From an uncultured Bacteroidales bacterium (GTDB lineage: Bacteria; Bacteroidota; Bacteroidia; Bacteroidales; Muribaculaceae): DNA of 27,551 nt. The first letter of the stretch is position 1; every line of letters starts with the position of its first letter. Of this stretch, positions 6,898 to 15,838 are shown piece after piece. The DNA is taken from positions 1-27,551 of the forward strand of contig URIC01000035.1 in NCBI GenBank assembly GCA_900547755.1, in the 5' to 3' direction. The notes beneath the pieces are model-generated. The model was not told where the DNA came from. It ran no database searches and saw only the letters and a program-made list of their open reading frames with translations. Both the position numbers and the translations under genes were made by a program.

Positions 6898-8856
6898 ATG
6901 GATAAGATAGATAAACATGGCATTGACACAGCCAATCTCGATACATCGGTAAATCCGGCTGACAATTTTTACGATTACGCTTGCGGAGGGTGGCGTAAAG
7001 CTCATCCTTTGGAAAAGGAATATTCCCGCTTCGGGATGTTTGACCTCCTGAGGGAAGAGAACAGAAAGCGTCTGCAAGACCTTATTCTCGGTCTGAACGA
7101 AAATCCGGAGAGTAAAGAGCCTGACACCATAGCGCAAAAGGTGTGTGACCTTTACGAAATGGGCATGGATGAAGAGCGCCTGAACAGGGAAGGATGTGCG
7201 CCGCTCAAATCGCAGATAGACAGGATTGAAGGCACTGATTTTGCCGACCCCAAGGATTTTGCCTCGCTTATGGCTTTTATGCACTTAGGCATCACTTCCA
7301 CATTTTTCAGCAGTGGAGTGGGTGCCGACCCCAAAGATTCGGATATGAATATACTGCATGTGGGAGAGTGTGGCCTTGGTCTGGGAGACCGCGACTATTA
7401 TCTTGAAGACAGCGACAACAACCGCCGGATACTGAATGCCTATAAGGTGTATATCCGTCGCATATTTGAGCTGTGCGGATACGATGAAACCGCACAAAAC
7501 AGGGCAGTGGCAAATATTCTTGACATAGAGAAAAGACTGGCCGAACACAAAAAGACCCGTGAGGAGCGCCGCAACCCCACACTCTCTGACAACCCCTACA
7601 AATATGCCGATTTCAAGGGCGCGTTCTCCGGTTTTGACTGGGACACATACTTCTCCGAACTCGGCCTAATACCTGTAGAAAGACTTAATGTATCAAGTGT
7701 TAACTACCTGACTAACTTTATGTCTATGCTCCCCGGATTTAGCCAAAGAGCAATGAAGGACTACCTGATTTTCCAGGCTGTGGACGGAGCCACCGGTCTG
7801 CTCTCCGATGACTTCATCGAAGCCTCCTTCCAGATGTACGATGTCACAATGAGCGGCATTGAGGAGCAGGAACCGCGTTGGAAAAGAGCCATGGCCATTC
7901 CCTCGTCCATGCTCGGCGAAGCTGTCGGCAAACTGTATGTGGAGAAATTTTTTCCAGAAGAGAACAAAAAACATGCCGCCGCCCTTGTGGACAATCTGCG
8001 TTCCGCTCTCGCCAGACATATTTCTCAACTCAAATGGATGAGGAGCGTCACCAAAGAGAAAGCACTTGAAAAGCTATCCCGTCTGACAGTAAAAATCGGC
8101 TATCCCGACAAATGGAAAGACTATTCCGATATTCATATCGACAAGTCGCTGCCATATATGGAGAATGTTTACCGTGCTTCGGTCTGGTATTGTAGGGACA
8201 ATTATTCCAAGATGGGCAAACCCGTAGACAAGACCGAATGGCTCATGACACCGCAAACGGTAAATGCTTATTATAGTCCTGTCGTCAACGAGATATGCTT
8301 TCCGGCAGCCATTCTCCAGCCCCCTTATTTCGATGTCATGGCAGACGATGCCCTCAATTACGGAGCCATCGGGGTGGTCATAGGGCACGAAATGACACAC
8401 GGATTCGACGACCAGGGACGCCGCTTCGACCTCAACGGCAATCTCAACGACTGGTGGACCGAAGAGGATGAAACTCGTTTCAATGCCTTGGCGGACAAAC
8501 TGGTATCCCAATTCGACGCTATAGAAGTAGCGCCGGGAACCCATGCCAATGGCCGTTACACATTAGGGGAGAACATTGCCGACCAGGGTGGCCTTCGAAT
8601 AGCTCTGACAGCCTATCTCGATACAGCGCCCTCAACACCCGACATACGCGGTTTCTACCTGGCATACGCCCTCCTATGGGCCGACAATATACGCCCGGAA
8701 GAGATTCTGGTCCGCACAAAGAGCGACCCGCATAGCCTTGGCCGATGGCGTGTAAACGCCACTTTGCGCAATCTTGACCCATTCGTCGTCGCCTTCTCCG
8801 TCAAGGATACTGACAAAATGTATTTAGCCCCCTCTGAAAGAGTCATTATTTGGTGA
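6898..8856 (+). CDS. pepO: M13-family zinc metallopeptidase (neprilysin/PepO-like)
   Basis: An endopeptidase of the M13 family of 652 residues from this start. The zinc site HEMTH (His497) lies in VVIGHEMTHGFDDQGRRFD. The third zinc ligand and following Asp are in GENIADQGGL. The substrate-binding VNAYYSP motif and the C-terminal DPHSLGRWRVN and MYLAPSERVIIW are typical. The ATG at 6898 is chosen because it lies 7 bases after the ABC-F stop and begins just before the conserved GIDTANLDTSVNPADNFYDYACGGW region. An in-frame ATG at 6871 would add nine residues and overlap the ABC-F gene. No signal peptide, lipobox or membrane anchor is seen with either start, so the enzyme may be cytoplasmic, whereas many family members are exported. 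It probably ends the aguA transcript. Confidence 0.93.
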   Translation: MDKIDKHGIDTANLDTSVNPADNFYDYACGGWRKAHPLEKEYSRFGMFDLLREENRKRLQDLILGLNENPESKEPDTIAQKVCDLYEMGMDEERLNREGCAPLKSQIDRIEGTDFADPKDFASLMAFMHLGITSTFFSSGVGADPKDSDMNILHVGECGLGLGDRDYYLEDSDNNRRILNAYKVYIRRIFELCGYDETAQNRAVANILDIEKRLAEHKKTREERRNPTLSDNPYKYADFKGAFSGFDWDTYFSELGLIPVERLNVSSVNYLTNFMSMLPGFSQRAMKDYLIFQAVDGATGLLSDDFIEASFQMYDVTMSGIEEQEPRWKRAMAIPSSMLGEAVGKLYVEKFFPEENKKHAAALVDNLRSALARHISQLKWMRSVTKEKALEKLSRLTVKIGYPDKWKDYSDIHIDKSLPYMENVYRASVWYCRDNYSKMGKPVDKTEWLMTPQTVNAYYSPVVNEICFPAAILQPPYFDVMADDALNYGAIGVVIGHEMTHGFDDQGRRFDLNGNLNDWWTEEDETRFNALADKLVSQFDAIEVAPGTHANGRYTLGENIADQGGLRIALTAYLDTAPSTPDIRGFYLAYALLWADNIRPEEILVRTKSDPHSLGRWRVNATLRNLDPFVVAFSVKDTDKMYLAPSERVIIW

Positions 8857-8871
8857 TACGAGGTCTCATAC

Positions 8872-8902
8872 TTGCACAATTCGCGGCAATTAATTAACTT
8901 TG
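8872..8902 (+). promoter_or_regulatory. Promoter for purL
   Basis: TTG at 8872-8874 and TAACTTTG at 8895-8902, spaced 20 bases, match the Bacteroidetes -33/-7 form. The -7 box lies about 67 bases before the preferred purL ATG. No riboswitch-like structure was recognised in that short leader. Confidence 0.6.
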
Positions 8903-8969
8903 CGACAAATTTAAGCCGGTTCTATTTAGACAACCTCTTAATCCCCGGAAATTGGATTTATTGAACAGT

Positions 8970-11900
8970 ATGGTAACATTTTTCAAAGATGGTTCTCGCC
9001 ACATTATAGCAGTGGAGAGCGCCGCCCCCCTGAGTGAAGATTATTTGAAACGTCTGTCATGGCTTTTCGACGGTGCTACACCGCTTAAGTCCAAACGACT
9101 GGACGGCATCTGGATAGGTCCCCGTAAAGAGATGGTGACTCCCTGGAGTACCAATGCGGTGGAAATAACCCAAAATATGGGTATTGAAGGGATTACCCGG
9201 ATAGAAGAGTATTTCAAGGCTGATAGCGATACCCCTTCCTATGACAAAATGCTGCAACGTCTTTACCCGGACGGACTGAACCAGACTGTTTTTAACATAG
9301 ACAAACGCCCCGACCCCATAGTCTATATCGATGACCTGGCAGCTTACAACACACAGGAAGGCCTTGCGCTCTCCGACGATGAAATCAGCTATCTTCGCTC
9401 TCTGGAAGAAAAGTTGGGCCGAAAGCTCACAGACTCCGAGGTCTTCGGCTTCTCGCAGGTGAACTCTGAACATTGCCGCCACAAAATTTTCAACGGCACA
9501 TTTATCATTGATGGCAAGGAGATGCCCTCTTCGCTATTCAAGTTAATCAAGAAGACTTCCCGGGAGAATCCCAATTCCCTTGTCTCCGCATACAAGGACA
9601 ATGTGGCGTTTGTGAAGGGTCCGAAAGTGAAACAGTTCGCTCCTGTCAATCCCTCGCAGCCCGATTACTTTGAAGAAAAGACTATCAAGACCGTCATTTC
9701 CCTCAAAGCCGAGACTCATAACTTCCCTACGACCGTGGAACCCTTCAACGGCGCGGCTACCGGTACCGGTGGCGAAATACGAGACCGTCTGGGCGGCGGC
9801 AAGGCATCCCTGCCTATCGCCGGCACAGCCGTCTATATGACCTCCTATCCGCGTCCCGACGAGATTCGCAGTTGGGAAATGTCCGCTCCCGAACCCAGAA
9901 AATGGCTGTACCAGACTCCCGAGGAAATACTCATCAAAGCCTCTAACGGCGCCTCGGACTTCGGCAACAAATTCGGCCAACCTCTTATCTGCGGCTCAGT
10001 CCTCACTTTCGAGCATCACGAACACTCCCGCACTCTTGCTTACGACAAAGTGATAATGCTTGCCGGCGGCGTAGGATTCGGCACCGTCAAAGACGCCATA
10101 AAAGGTGAGCCGGAACCCGGCATGAAAGTAGTGGTGATGGGTGGCGACAACTACCGCATCGGCATGGGCGGCGGCGCTGTTTCCTCTGTTGAAACAGGCC
10201 AATACGACAACTCCATCGAGCTTAATGCCGTACAACGCGCCAATCCGGAGATGCAGAAGCGCGTCAGCAATGTGGTACGCGCCCTAGCCGAAATGGAGGA
10301 CAACCCTTGTGTCTCAATTCATGACCATGGCGCCGGCGGTCACCTCAACGCTCTTTCCGAACTGGTTGAAGCCACCGGCGGCAAGATTGATATGAGCGCG
10401 CTTCCCGTGGGCGACACGACACTCTCCTCCAAAGAAATCATAGGCAACGAGAGCCAGGAACGTATGGGGCTTGTCATGAAGTCCGAGGATACTGAAATGG
10501 TACGCAGGATTGCCGAGCGTGAACGGGCTCCCTTCTACGTGGTAGGCGAGACTACCGACGACTACCGATTTGTCTTCAGACAGGAAGATGGCGTAAAGCC
10601 GATAGACCTCGCGATGTCTGATATGTTCGGCAACAGTCCCAAGACGGTGATGACAGACAATACCGTTACCCGTGAATTTGCCGATGTCACTTATAATTGT
10701 GACGAAATCGATTCATATTTGAAGGCAGTACTTCAGTTAGAGGCCGTCGCCTGCAAGGACTGGCTTACCAATAAGGTGGACCGCTCTGTGACAGGACGCA
10801 TCGCACGTCAGCAATGCCAGGGTCCGCTCCAGCTCCCCCTGTCAGACTGTGGCGTCGTTGCCCTCGACTATCACGGCAAGGCGGGTATCGCCACCTCCCT
10901 CGGTCATGCGCCTCAGGCGGCGCTCATTGACCCGGCCAAGGGTTCGGTACTTTCTATAGCAGAGGCTCTGACAAACATATCCGGCGCTCTGCTCAAAGAG
11001 GGCCTTAAGTCCGTGTCCCTCTCGGCCAACTGGATGTGGCCTTGTAAAAACGCCGGCGAGGATGCCCGTCTGTATAAGGCTGTGGAGGCTTGTTCGGCAT
11101 TTGCCTGCGAGCTCGGCATAAATATCCCCACAGGCAAGGACTCCCTTTCCATGACCCAAAAATATGGTCAGGACAAGGTTTATGCCCCCGGAACTGTCAT
11201 TATTTCCGCTGCCGGCGAGGTGCGCAACATACGTAAGGTCGTATCTCCCGTACTCCGTGATTCCGATTCCTTTATCCTGTATCTGCCCATGAGCCGCGAC
11301 TGCTTCAGACTCGGTGGCTCCGCTTTCGCACAAGCTCTCAACAAAATTGGACATGATGCTCCCACAGTCGCAGACCCCACTTACTTTGCCAAGGCATTCA
11401 ATGGCCTGCAAAAGCTCAATGAACGTGGCCTGGTACTGGCACAACACGATGTGAGCGCAGGCGGTCTTGTCACCACTCTGCTCGAGATGACATTCGCCAA
11501 TGTCAAAGGCGGCCTGGACATCGACCTTTCTTGCATAGGAGAGACCGATGTAGTGAAGGCTCTCTTCGCCGAAAATCCCGCCGTTGTCCTTCAGATAAAG
11601 AAATCTGCCGCAGACAATGTAATGGAGACGCTCGGTGAGTTCGGTGTGGAAGTATTCAACATAGGTTCCACAATAAAAGACCGCCGGATGGCTGTCAGAA
11701 ACGGGCAATATGCGCACACCTTTGACATTGACGCTCTGCGCGACGTATGGTACCGCTCCTCTTATCTGCTTGACCGCGACCAGAGCGGTGCAAAATGCGC
11801 CGATGAGCGTTTTAAAAACTACAGCAGACAGCCCGTAAGATTCAAACTGCCCAAGAACTGGACCGGACGCCTGGCCGACCTTGGCCTCACGGAGGACCGT

Positions 11901-12671
11901 CAGGGACGCAGCGGTGTGCGTGCGGCCATTATCCGCGAAAAAGGTGTGAATGGAGACCGTGAGATGGCTTACAGCCTGTATCTGGCCGGATTCGATGTCA
12001 AGGATGTCCACATGACTGACCTTACGTCGGGCCGCGAGACACTTGAGGATGTAAATATGATTGTCTTCTGCGGAGGTTTCTCCAACTCCGACGTACTCGG
12101 TTCCGCCAAAGGATGGGCCGGAGGCTTCCTCTTCAACAATAAGGCCCGCACGGCTCTTGAGAATTTCTACAAGCGCGAAGATACTCTTTCACTCGGTATA
12201 TGCAACGGTTGTCAGCTTATGGCTGAGCTTGGCCTTCTTTATCCCGAACACAAAGAAGCCCATAAGTTGCTCCACAACAATTCCCATAAATTCGAGTCCG
12301 CTTTCCTGTCTGTAGAGATACCGCAGAACGACAGCGTGATGTTCGGCTCCCTTTCCGGTACCAGACTCGGTATTTGGGTGGCTCATGGCGAAGGAAAATT
12401 CTCATTCTCCGAAAAACTCAGCGAATACAATGTCATTGCCAAATACGATTACAAATCATATCCCGGCAATCCCAACGGTTCGCAAGCCTCTGTGGCCGGT
12501 ATTGTCAGCAAAAATGGCCGTCACCTCGCCATGATGCCTCACTTGGAACGTGCCATCTTCCCCTGGCAATGCGCTGTTTATCCGCAGACACACCTTAAGG
12601 ACCAGGTGACACCCTGGCTCCAGGCCTTTGTGAACGCCCGCCGCTGGATAGAAGACAATCGCAAGGCCTGA
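8970..12671 (+). CDS. purL: Phosphoribosylformylglycinamidine synthase, single-chain form
   Basis: Fourth step of de novo purine synthesis: FGAR, glutamine and ATP give FGAM. This is the large single-polypeptide form (1233 residues), which combines PurS-like, synthetase and glutaminase parts. The N-terminal linker region carries SQVNSEHCRHKIFNG. The synthetase domain shows ETHNFPTTVEPFNGAATG and GGAVSS, and the second half shows LSANWMWPCKN and IPTGKDSLSM. The C-terminal class I glutaminase, from about residue 979, has nucleophile Cys1078 in LGICNGCQ and the partners His1191 and Glu1193 in MPHLERA. The ATG at 8970 is preferred; an in-frame TTG at 8952 would add six residues. It is preceded by its own promoter and is 41 bases from the MurB fusion gene. 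Confidence 0.97.
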   Translation: MVTFFKDGSRHIIAVESAAPLSEDYLKRLSWLFDGATPLKSKRLDGIWIGPRKEMVTPWSTNAVEITQNMGIEGITRIEEYFKADSDTPSYDKMLQRLYPDGLNQTVFNIDKRPDPIVYIDDLAAYNTQEGLALSDDEISYLRSLEEKLGRKLTDSEVFGFSQVNSEHCRHKIFNGTFIIDGKEMPSSLFKLIKKTSRENPNSLVSAYKDNVAFVKGPKVKQFAPVNPSQPDYFEEKTIKTVISLKAETHNFPTTVEPFNGAATGTGGEIRDRLGGGKASLPIAGTAVYMTSYPRPDEIRSWEMSAPEPRKWLYQTPEEILIKASNGASDFGNKFGQPLICGSVLTFEHHEHSRTLAYDKVIMLAGGVGFGTVKDAIKGEPEPGMKVVVMGGDNYRIGMGGGAVSSVETGQYDNSIELNAVQRANPEMQKRVSNVVRALAEMEDNPCVSIHDHGAGGHLNALSELVEATGGKIDMSALPVGDTTLSSKEIIGNESQERMGLVMKSEDTEMVRRIAERERAPFYVVGETTDDYRFVFRQEDGVKPIDLAMSDMFGNSPKTVMTDNTVTREFADVTYNCDEIDSYLKAVLQLEAVACKDWLTNKVDRSVTGRIARQQCQGPLQLPLSDCGVVALDYHGKAGIATSLGHAPQAALIDPAKGSVLSIAEALTNISGALLKEGLKSVSLSANWMWPCKNAGEDARLYKAVEACSAFACELGINIPTGKDSLSMTQKYGQDKVYAPGTVIISAAGEVRNIRKVVSPVLRDSDSFILYLPMSRDCFRLGGSAFAQALNKIGHDAPTVADPTYFAKAFNGLQKLNERGLVLAQHDVSAGGLVTTLLEMTFANVKGGLDIDLSCIGETDVVKALFAENPAVVLQIKKSAADNVMETLGEFGVEVFNIGSTIKDRRMAVRNGQYAHTFDIDALRDVWYRSSYLLDRDQSGAKCADERFKNYSRQPVRFKLPKNWTGRLADLGLTEDRQGRSGVRAAIIREKGVNGDREMAYSLYLAGFDVKDVHMTDLTSGRETLEDVNMIVFCGGFSNSDVLGSAKGWAGGFLFNNKARTALENFYKREDTLSLGICNGCQLMAELGLLYPEHKEAHKLLHNNSHKFESAFLSVEIPQNDSVMFGSLSGTRLGIWVAHGEGKFSFSEKLSEYNVIAKYDYKSYPGNPNGSQASVAGIVSKNGRHLAMMPHLERAIFPWQCAVYPQTHLKDQVTPWLQAFVNARRWIEDNRKA

Positions 12672-12712
12672 GGATTATCAGCAACTTGACTTGAAGTTTA
12701 TTCGAGTATAAA

Positions 12713-14494
12713 ATGATTAAAGAAAACTATGACATCACTTCGCTGACTACTTTCGGCGTGCCTGTCAAAGCCAAATATTTTGCCGAATACGGTTCGGTGA
12801 AAGAGCTGCAACAGATAATGCGCACACCTGAGTATCAGCAAAGTGAAGTACTACATATAGGTGGAGGCTCCAACCTGCTGTTTGTCAGAGATTTCAACGG
12901 TATGGTCCTGCGTTCTTGCATCAAAGGGCTGCAGGCATATCGTAAAAACGAGAGTACCGTCTACCTTATAGCAGGTGCCGGTGAAGAGTGGGAGGACCTT
13001 GTGGATTTCTGCGTCGATAACGGGCTTGCCGGACTGGAAAACCTTGCCGGAATTCCCGGTCAGGCAGGTGCGAGCGCAGTGCAGAACATAGGTGCCTACG
13101 GTGTGGAGGCAAAGGATTGTCTCTTTAAAGTAGAATGTTATGACCGTCTCACTCATACCGTACGCACCTTTACCAACGAGGAGTGCCGCTTATCATACCG
13201 CGACAGCATCTTCAAGCATGAGGCCAAGGGGCGCTATTACGTGCTGCGTGTCTGCTACCGGCTCACACCCGGCACTGAGGCCAGACACCTTGACTACGGC
13301 CCTCTAAAAGATTTATGCCGACATCTGGGGCATAACCCTACAATCCGCGAGGTGCGCGACGAGATAATACGTGTGCGTGACTCCAAGTTGCCGGACCCAA
13401 AGGAAACTGGCAGCGCCGGCAGTTTCTTCAAGAACCCGGTCATTCTCCGCTCTTATTACGAGAATTACGTCCTTTCCCTTAATCCCGATGTACCTCATTA
13501 CGACATAGATGACGATTATGTGAAAGTACCGGCCGGATGGCTGATAGAACACGCCGGACTCAAGGGTATGAGATTAGGTGGCGCGCAGGTCTACGAAAAG
13601 CAATGTCTGGTGATTGTAAATTCCCGTAACGCCTCCGGAGCATCAGTCAAAGCGTTGGCAGACCACATAATACACACGGTAAAGAAGAAATACGGCATCC
13701 TGCTGTCGCCCGAAGTGAACTTCATTGACACCGCCGTTCATGTCGAAGTGCTTGGCAGCGGAACCTCGAAGGGTGTGCCCGAGCCGGCTTGCCTCTGTGA
13801 TGTATGCTATTCTGAAGCGCCTGAGGACAAACGTCTGCGGGCTTCGATTCTTATCAAGACCCACGGACTGACCTTCCTGATTGACGCATCTCCTGATTTA
13901 CGGACACAGGCTCTGCGCAGTGGTATACTTGACATTGACGCCACATTGCTTACCCACCAGCACTACGACCATGTGGGCGGCCTGGATGACTTGCGGGCAT
14001 ACGGAGCGGATAAGGCCATGCCTGTGTTCGCTCTGCCACCTGTGGCCGATGACTTACGTCGTCGGCTGGATTACTGCTTCCGCGAAACGCCATATCCCGG
14101 AGTCCCTAAAATCTCCCTGCACGAGATAGGGGAGACCCCGTTCTATTTCCAAGGAGTGAAAATAGTGCCGGTTCATGTCATGCACGCCGCTATGCCTATC
14201 CTCGGTTACAGGATTGGCGACTTTGCATATATTACTGACGCAAAGACAGTGGCCGACAGCGAGATAGAAAAGCTCCAAGGAGTAAAAGTACTTATAGTCA
14301 ACGCACTTAGGAGACGTTCCCATTTTTCACACTTCAATATTGAGGAGGCCCTGGAATTTATCTCCAAAGTGAAACCGGAGAAAGCATATCTCACTCACAT
14401 CTGTCACGAAATGGGATGTCATGCCGATGTGGAGAAGACTCTTCCCGAGAATGTGCATTTGGCCTACGACGGACTGAAGTTCCTTGTGCTGTAA
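12713..14494 (+). CDS. murB: Fused UDP-N-acetylenolpyruvoylglucosamine reductase and PhnP-like metallo-hydrolase
   Basis: A 593-residue protein with two enzymes in one frame. Residues 1 to about 338 are type I MurB, which uses FAD and NADPH to make UDP-N-acetylmuramate for peptidoglycan. It shows HIGGGSNLLF, the NLAGIPGQAGASAVQNIGAYG flavin region, Arg163 in SYRDSIF, proton donor Ser237 in GSAGSFFKNP and Glu334 in SPEVNFI. Residues about 343-593 are a metallo-beta-lactamase-fold hydrolase. It has an N-terminal zinc site Cys360-x-Cys362-xx-Cys365, the metal motif HQHYDH (His415, His417, Asp419, His420), later His and Asp ligands, and a THICHEMGCH ending typical of PhnP-like phosphodiesterases. 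The junction is only about five residues, with no internal stop. The gene follows purL by 41 bases. Both halves look catalytically intact; the hydrolase substrate is unknown. Confidence 0.93.
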   Translation: MIKENYDITSLTTFGVPVKAKYFAEYGSVKELQQIMRTPEYQQSEVLHIGGGSNLLFVRDFNGMVLRSCIKGLQAYRKNESTVYLIAGAGEEWEDLVDFCVDNGLAGLENLAGIPGQAGASAVQNIGAYGVEAKDCLFKVECYDRLTHTVRTFTNEECRLSYRDSIFKHEAKGRYYVLRVCYRLTPGTEARHLDYGPLKDLCRHLGHNPTIREVRDEIIRVRDSKLPDPKETGSAGSFFKNPVILRSYYENYVLSLNPDVPHYDIDDDYVKVPAGWLIEHAGLKGMRLGGAQVYEKQCLVIVNSRNASGASVKALADHIIHTVKKKYGILLSPEVNFIDTAVHVEVLGSGTSKGVPEPACLCDVCYSEAPEDKRLRASILIKTHGLTFLIDASPDLRTQALRSGILDIDATLLTHQHYDHVGGLDDLRAYGADKAMPVFALPPVADDLRRRLDYCFRETPYPGVPKISLHEIGETPFYFQGVKIVPVHVMHAAMPILGYRIGDFAYITDAKTVADSEIEKLQGVKVLIVNALRRRSHFSHFNIEEALEFISKVKPEKAYLTHICHEMGCHADVEKTLPENVHLAYDGLKFLVL

Positions 14495-14528
14495 GTCCTC
14501 CTTTAAAAAATATAATACCCTGTCTGAC

Positions 14529-14575
14529 TACAAAATTTCCGATGTATAAAAACTTAATCATTCGGAAATTTTGTA
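14529..14575. repeat. 14-base perfect inverted repeat after murB
   Basis: TACAAAATTTCCGA at 14529-14542 is the exact reverse complement of 14562-14575, with a 19-base spacer. It sits 35 bases after the murB stop and just before the gcv promoter-like site. It could act as a terminator (AT-rich, no long T tract afterwards) or as a dyad operator overlapping the -33 element of the next operon. I cannot tell which. Confidence 0.55.
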
Positions 14576-14600
14576 ATCTCAAATCTTATAACTACCTTTA
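14570..14600 (+). promoter_or_regulatory. Probable promoter of the glycine cleavage operon
   Basis: TTTG at 14570-14573 and TACCTTTA at 14593-14600 are spaced 19 bases. The latter matches seven of eight positions of TAnnTTTG. The -33 element lies inside the right arm of the 14-base inverted repeat at 14529-14575, so a protein binding that dyad would compete with the polymerase. The untranslated leader would be roughly 95 bases. Confidence 0.4.
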
Positions 14601-14614
14601 CATCGAATTTCAAC

Positions 14615-14668
14615 AATCTCCGTAGAATCACAATTGACCGATGGAGCCAAATGCAAAACGGAGATTCT
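14615..14668 (+). promoter_or_regulatory. Possible structured leader RNA before gcvT
   Basis: AATCTCCG at 14615-14622 pairs exactly with CGGAGATT at 14659-14666. AGAATC at 14624-14629 can alternatively pair with GATTCT at 14663-14668, sharing bases with the first helix, so the two are mutually exclusive. I do not see the conserved core of the glycine riboswitch here. The element is AT-rich and may be chance pairing. Confidence 0.3.
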
Positions 14669-14702
14669 GAATAAAATCAAAATTTATCTTAAATCTATTA
14701 TA

Positions 14703-15800
14703 ATGGAAGAAAATCTCATTAAAACTTGTCTTCATGACCGTCATGTAAAGCAGGGCGCGCTCATGTCACCTTTCGGTGGGTTTGATATGCCTATCCAGTA
14801 CACCACTATCATTGATGAGCACAACGCCGTGCGTCACAATGTAGGCGTTTTCGATGTCAGCCACATGGGCGAGGTGAGAGTCACAGGCAAGCAAGCATAC
14901 GAATTTGTCAGCCATATTTTCGTAAACGACGTGACAGGGGCTCCCGACGGACAGATTTTCTATGGCATGATGTGCTATGAAAATGGCGGTACTGTGGATG
15001 ACCTGCTTGTATATAAAGTGAACGACGAGGAGTATTTCCTGGTCATCAACGCTGCGAACATCGCAAAGGACTTCGCCTGGATAGAGAAGAACTCCAAAGA
15101 CTTCGATGTCAAGGTGGAGAATCAGAGCGACTATTACGGCGAGGTTGCCGTACAGGGTCCCAAAGCCGAGGAGATACTGATGCGCATCCTGGGTCTGCCC
15201 CTGAACGAAATCGCTTTCTACAACTTCAAGACATTCCACATTGAAGGCGAGGATGTGATAATCTCCCGTACCGGCTATACCGGTGAAGACGGCTTTGAGG
15301 TTTATGGCTCTCACGAGTTCACTCAGCGTCTGTGGGACAAGCTCATGGAAGCCGGGGTGACTCCCTGTGGTCTCGGTTGCCGCGACACCCTGCGTTTCGA
15401 GGTCGGCCTGCCTCTGTATGGAGACGAGCTGGCTGATGACATCACACCTCTGGAGGGCAGCCTAAGTATGTTCGTGAAACTTGACAAGCCCACGGACTTC
15501 ATCGGTCGTGAGGCCCTGGCCAAGCAAAAGGCCGAGGGTGTGACACGTCGTGTGGTAGGTATTGAACTTGAAGGCAAGGCTATTCCCCGTCACGGCTATC
15601 CCGTAGAAGCAGACGGCAAGGTCGTAGGTTATGTAACCACAGGCTACAACTCCATCTCCACCGGCAAATCCGTAGCTATGGCTATGGTTGAAAAACCTTA
15701 CACAAAGCTCGGCACCCCCGTAGAAATACGTATCCGCAAAAAGACATTCCCCGGCGTTGTCTGCAAGAAACGTTTCTACGACAAAAACTACAAAAAATAA
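14703..15800 (+). CDS. gcvT: Glycine cleavage system T protein (aminomethyltransferase)
   Basis: Transfers the methylene carbon of the aminomethyl group carried on GcvH to tetrahydrofolate and releases ammonia. It has 365 residues, normal for the family. The start is the ATG at 14703 (MEENLIKTCLHDRHV); the open frame upstream is not family-like. Motifs include PFGGFDMPIQY, FDVSHMGE, GGTVDDLLVY with folate-site aspartates at residues 99-100, and SRTGYTGEDGFEVY. The C-terminal half has LEVGLPLYG-like FEVGLPLYGDEL and FIGREAL. It is the first gene of the five-gene glycine cleavage operon, 38 bases before gcvH. Confidence 0.97.
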   Translation: MEENLIKTCLHDRHVKQGALMSPFGGFDMPIQYTTIIDEHNAVRHNVGVFDVSHMGEVRVTGKQAYEFVSHIFVNDVTGAPDGQIFYGMMCYENGGTVDDLLVYKVNDEEYFLVINAANIAKDFAWIEKNSKDFDVKVENQSDYYGEVAVQGPKAEEILMRILGLPLNEIAFYNFKTFHIEGEDVIISRTGYTGEDGFEVYGSHEFTQRLWDKLMEAGVTPCGLGCRDTLRFEVGLPLYGDELADDITPLEGSLSMFVKLDKPTDFIGREALAKQKAEGVTRRVVGIELEGKAIPRHGYPVEADGKVVGYVTTGYNSISTGKSVAMAMVEKPYTKLGTPVEIRIRKKTFPGVVCKKRFYDKNYKK

Positions 15801-15838
15801 CAACCGGATAAATCAATAAACATAACACTAAGAATATC

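Noticed and set aside
10842..12011. Minus-strand frame of 389 codons inside purL
   Set aside because: It is a long antisense frame opposite conserved PurL sequence with no recognisable domain; codon structure of purL explains it.
14641..14702. Upstream extension of gcvT to position 14634
   Set aside because: The extra residues are Lys/Ile-rich and come from the AT-rich leader; the ATG at 14703 gives the family N-terminus.
14607..14702. Glycine riboswitch before gcvT
   Set aside because: The leader is too short and AT-rich, and I cannot find the conserved aptamer core or a tandem arrangement.
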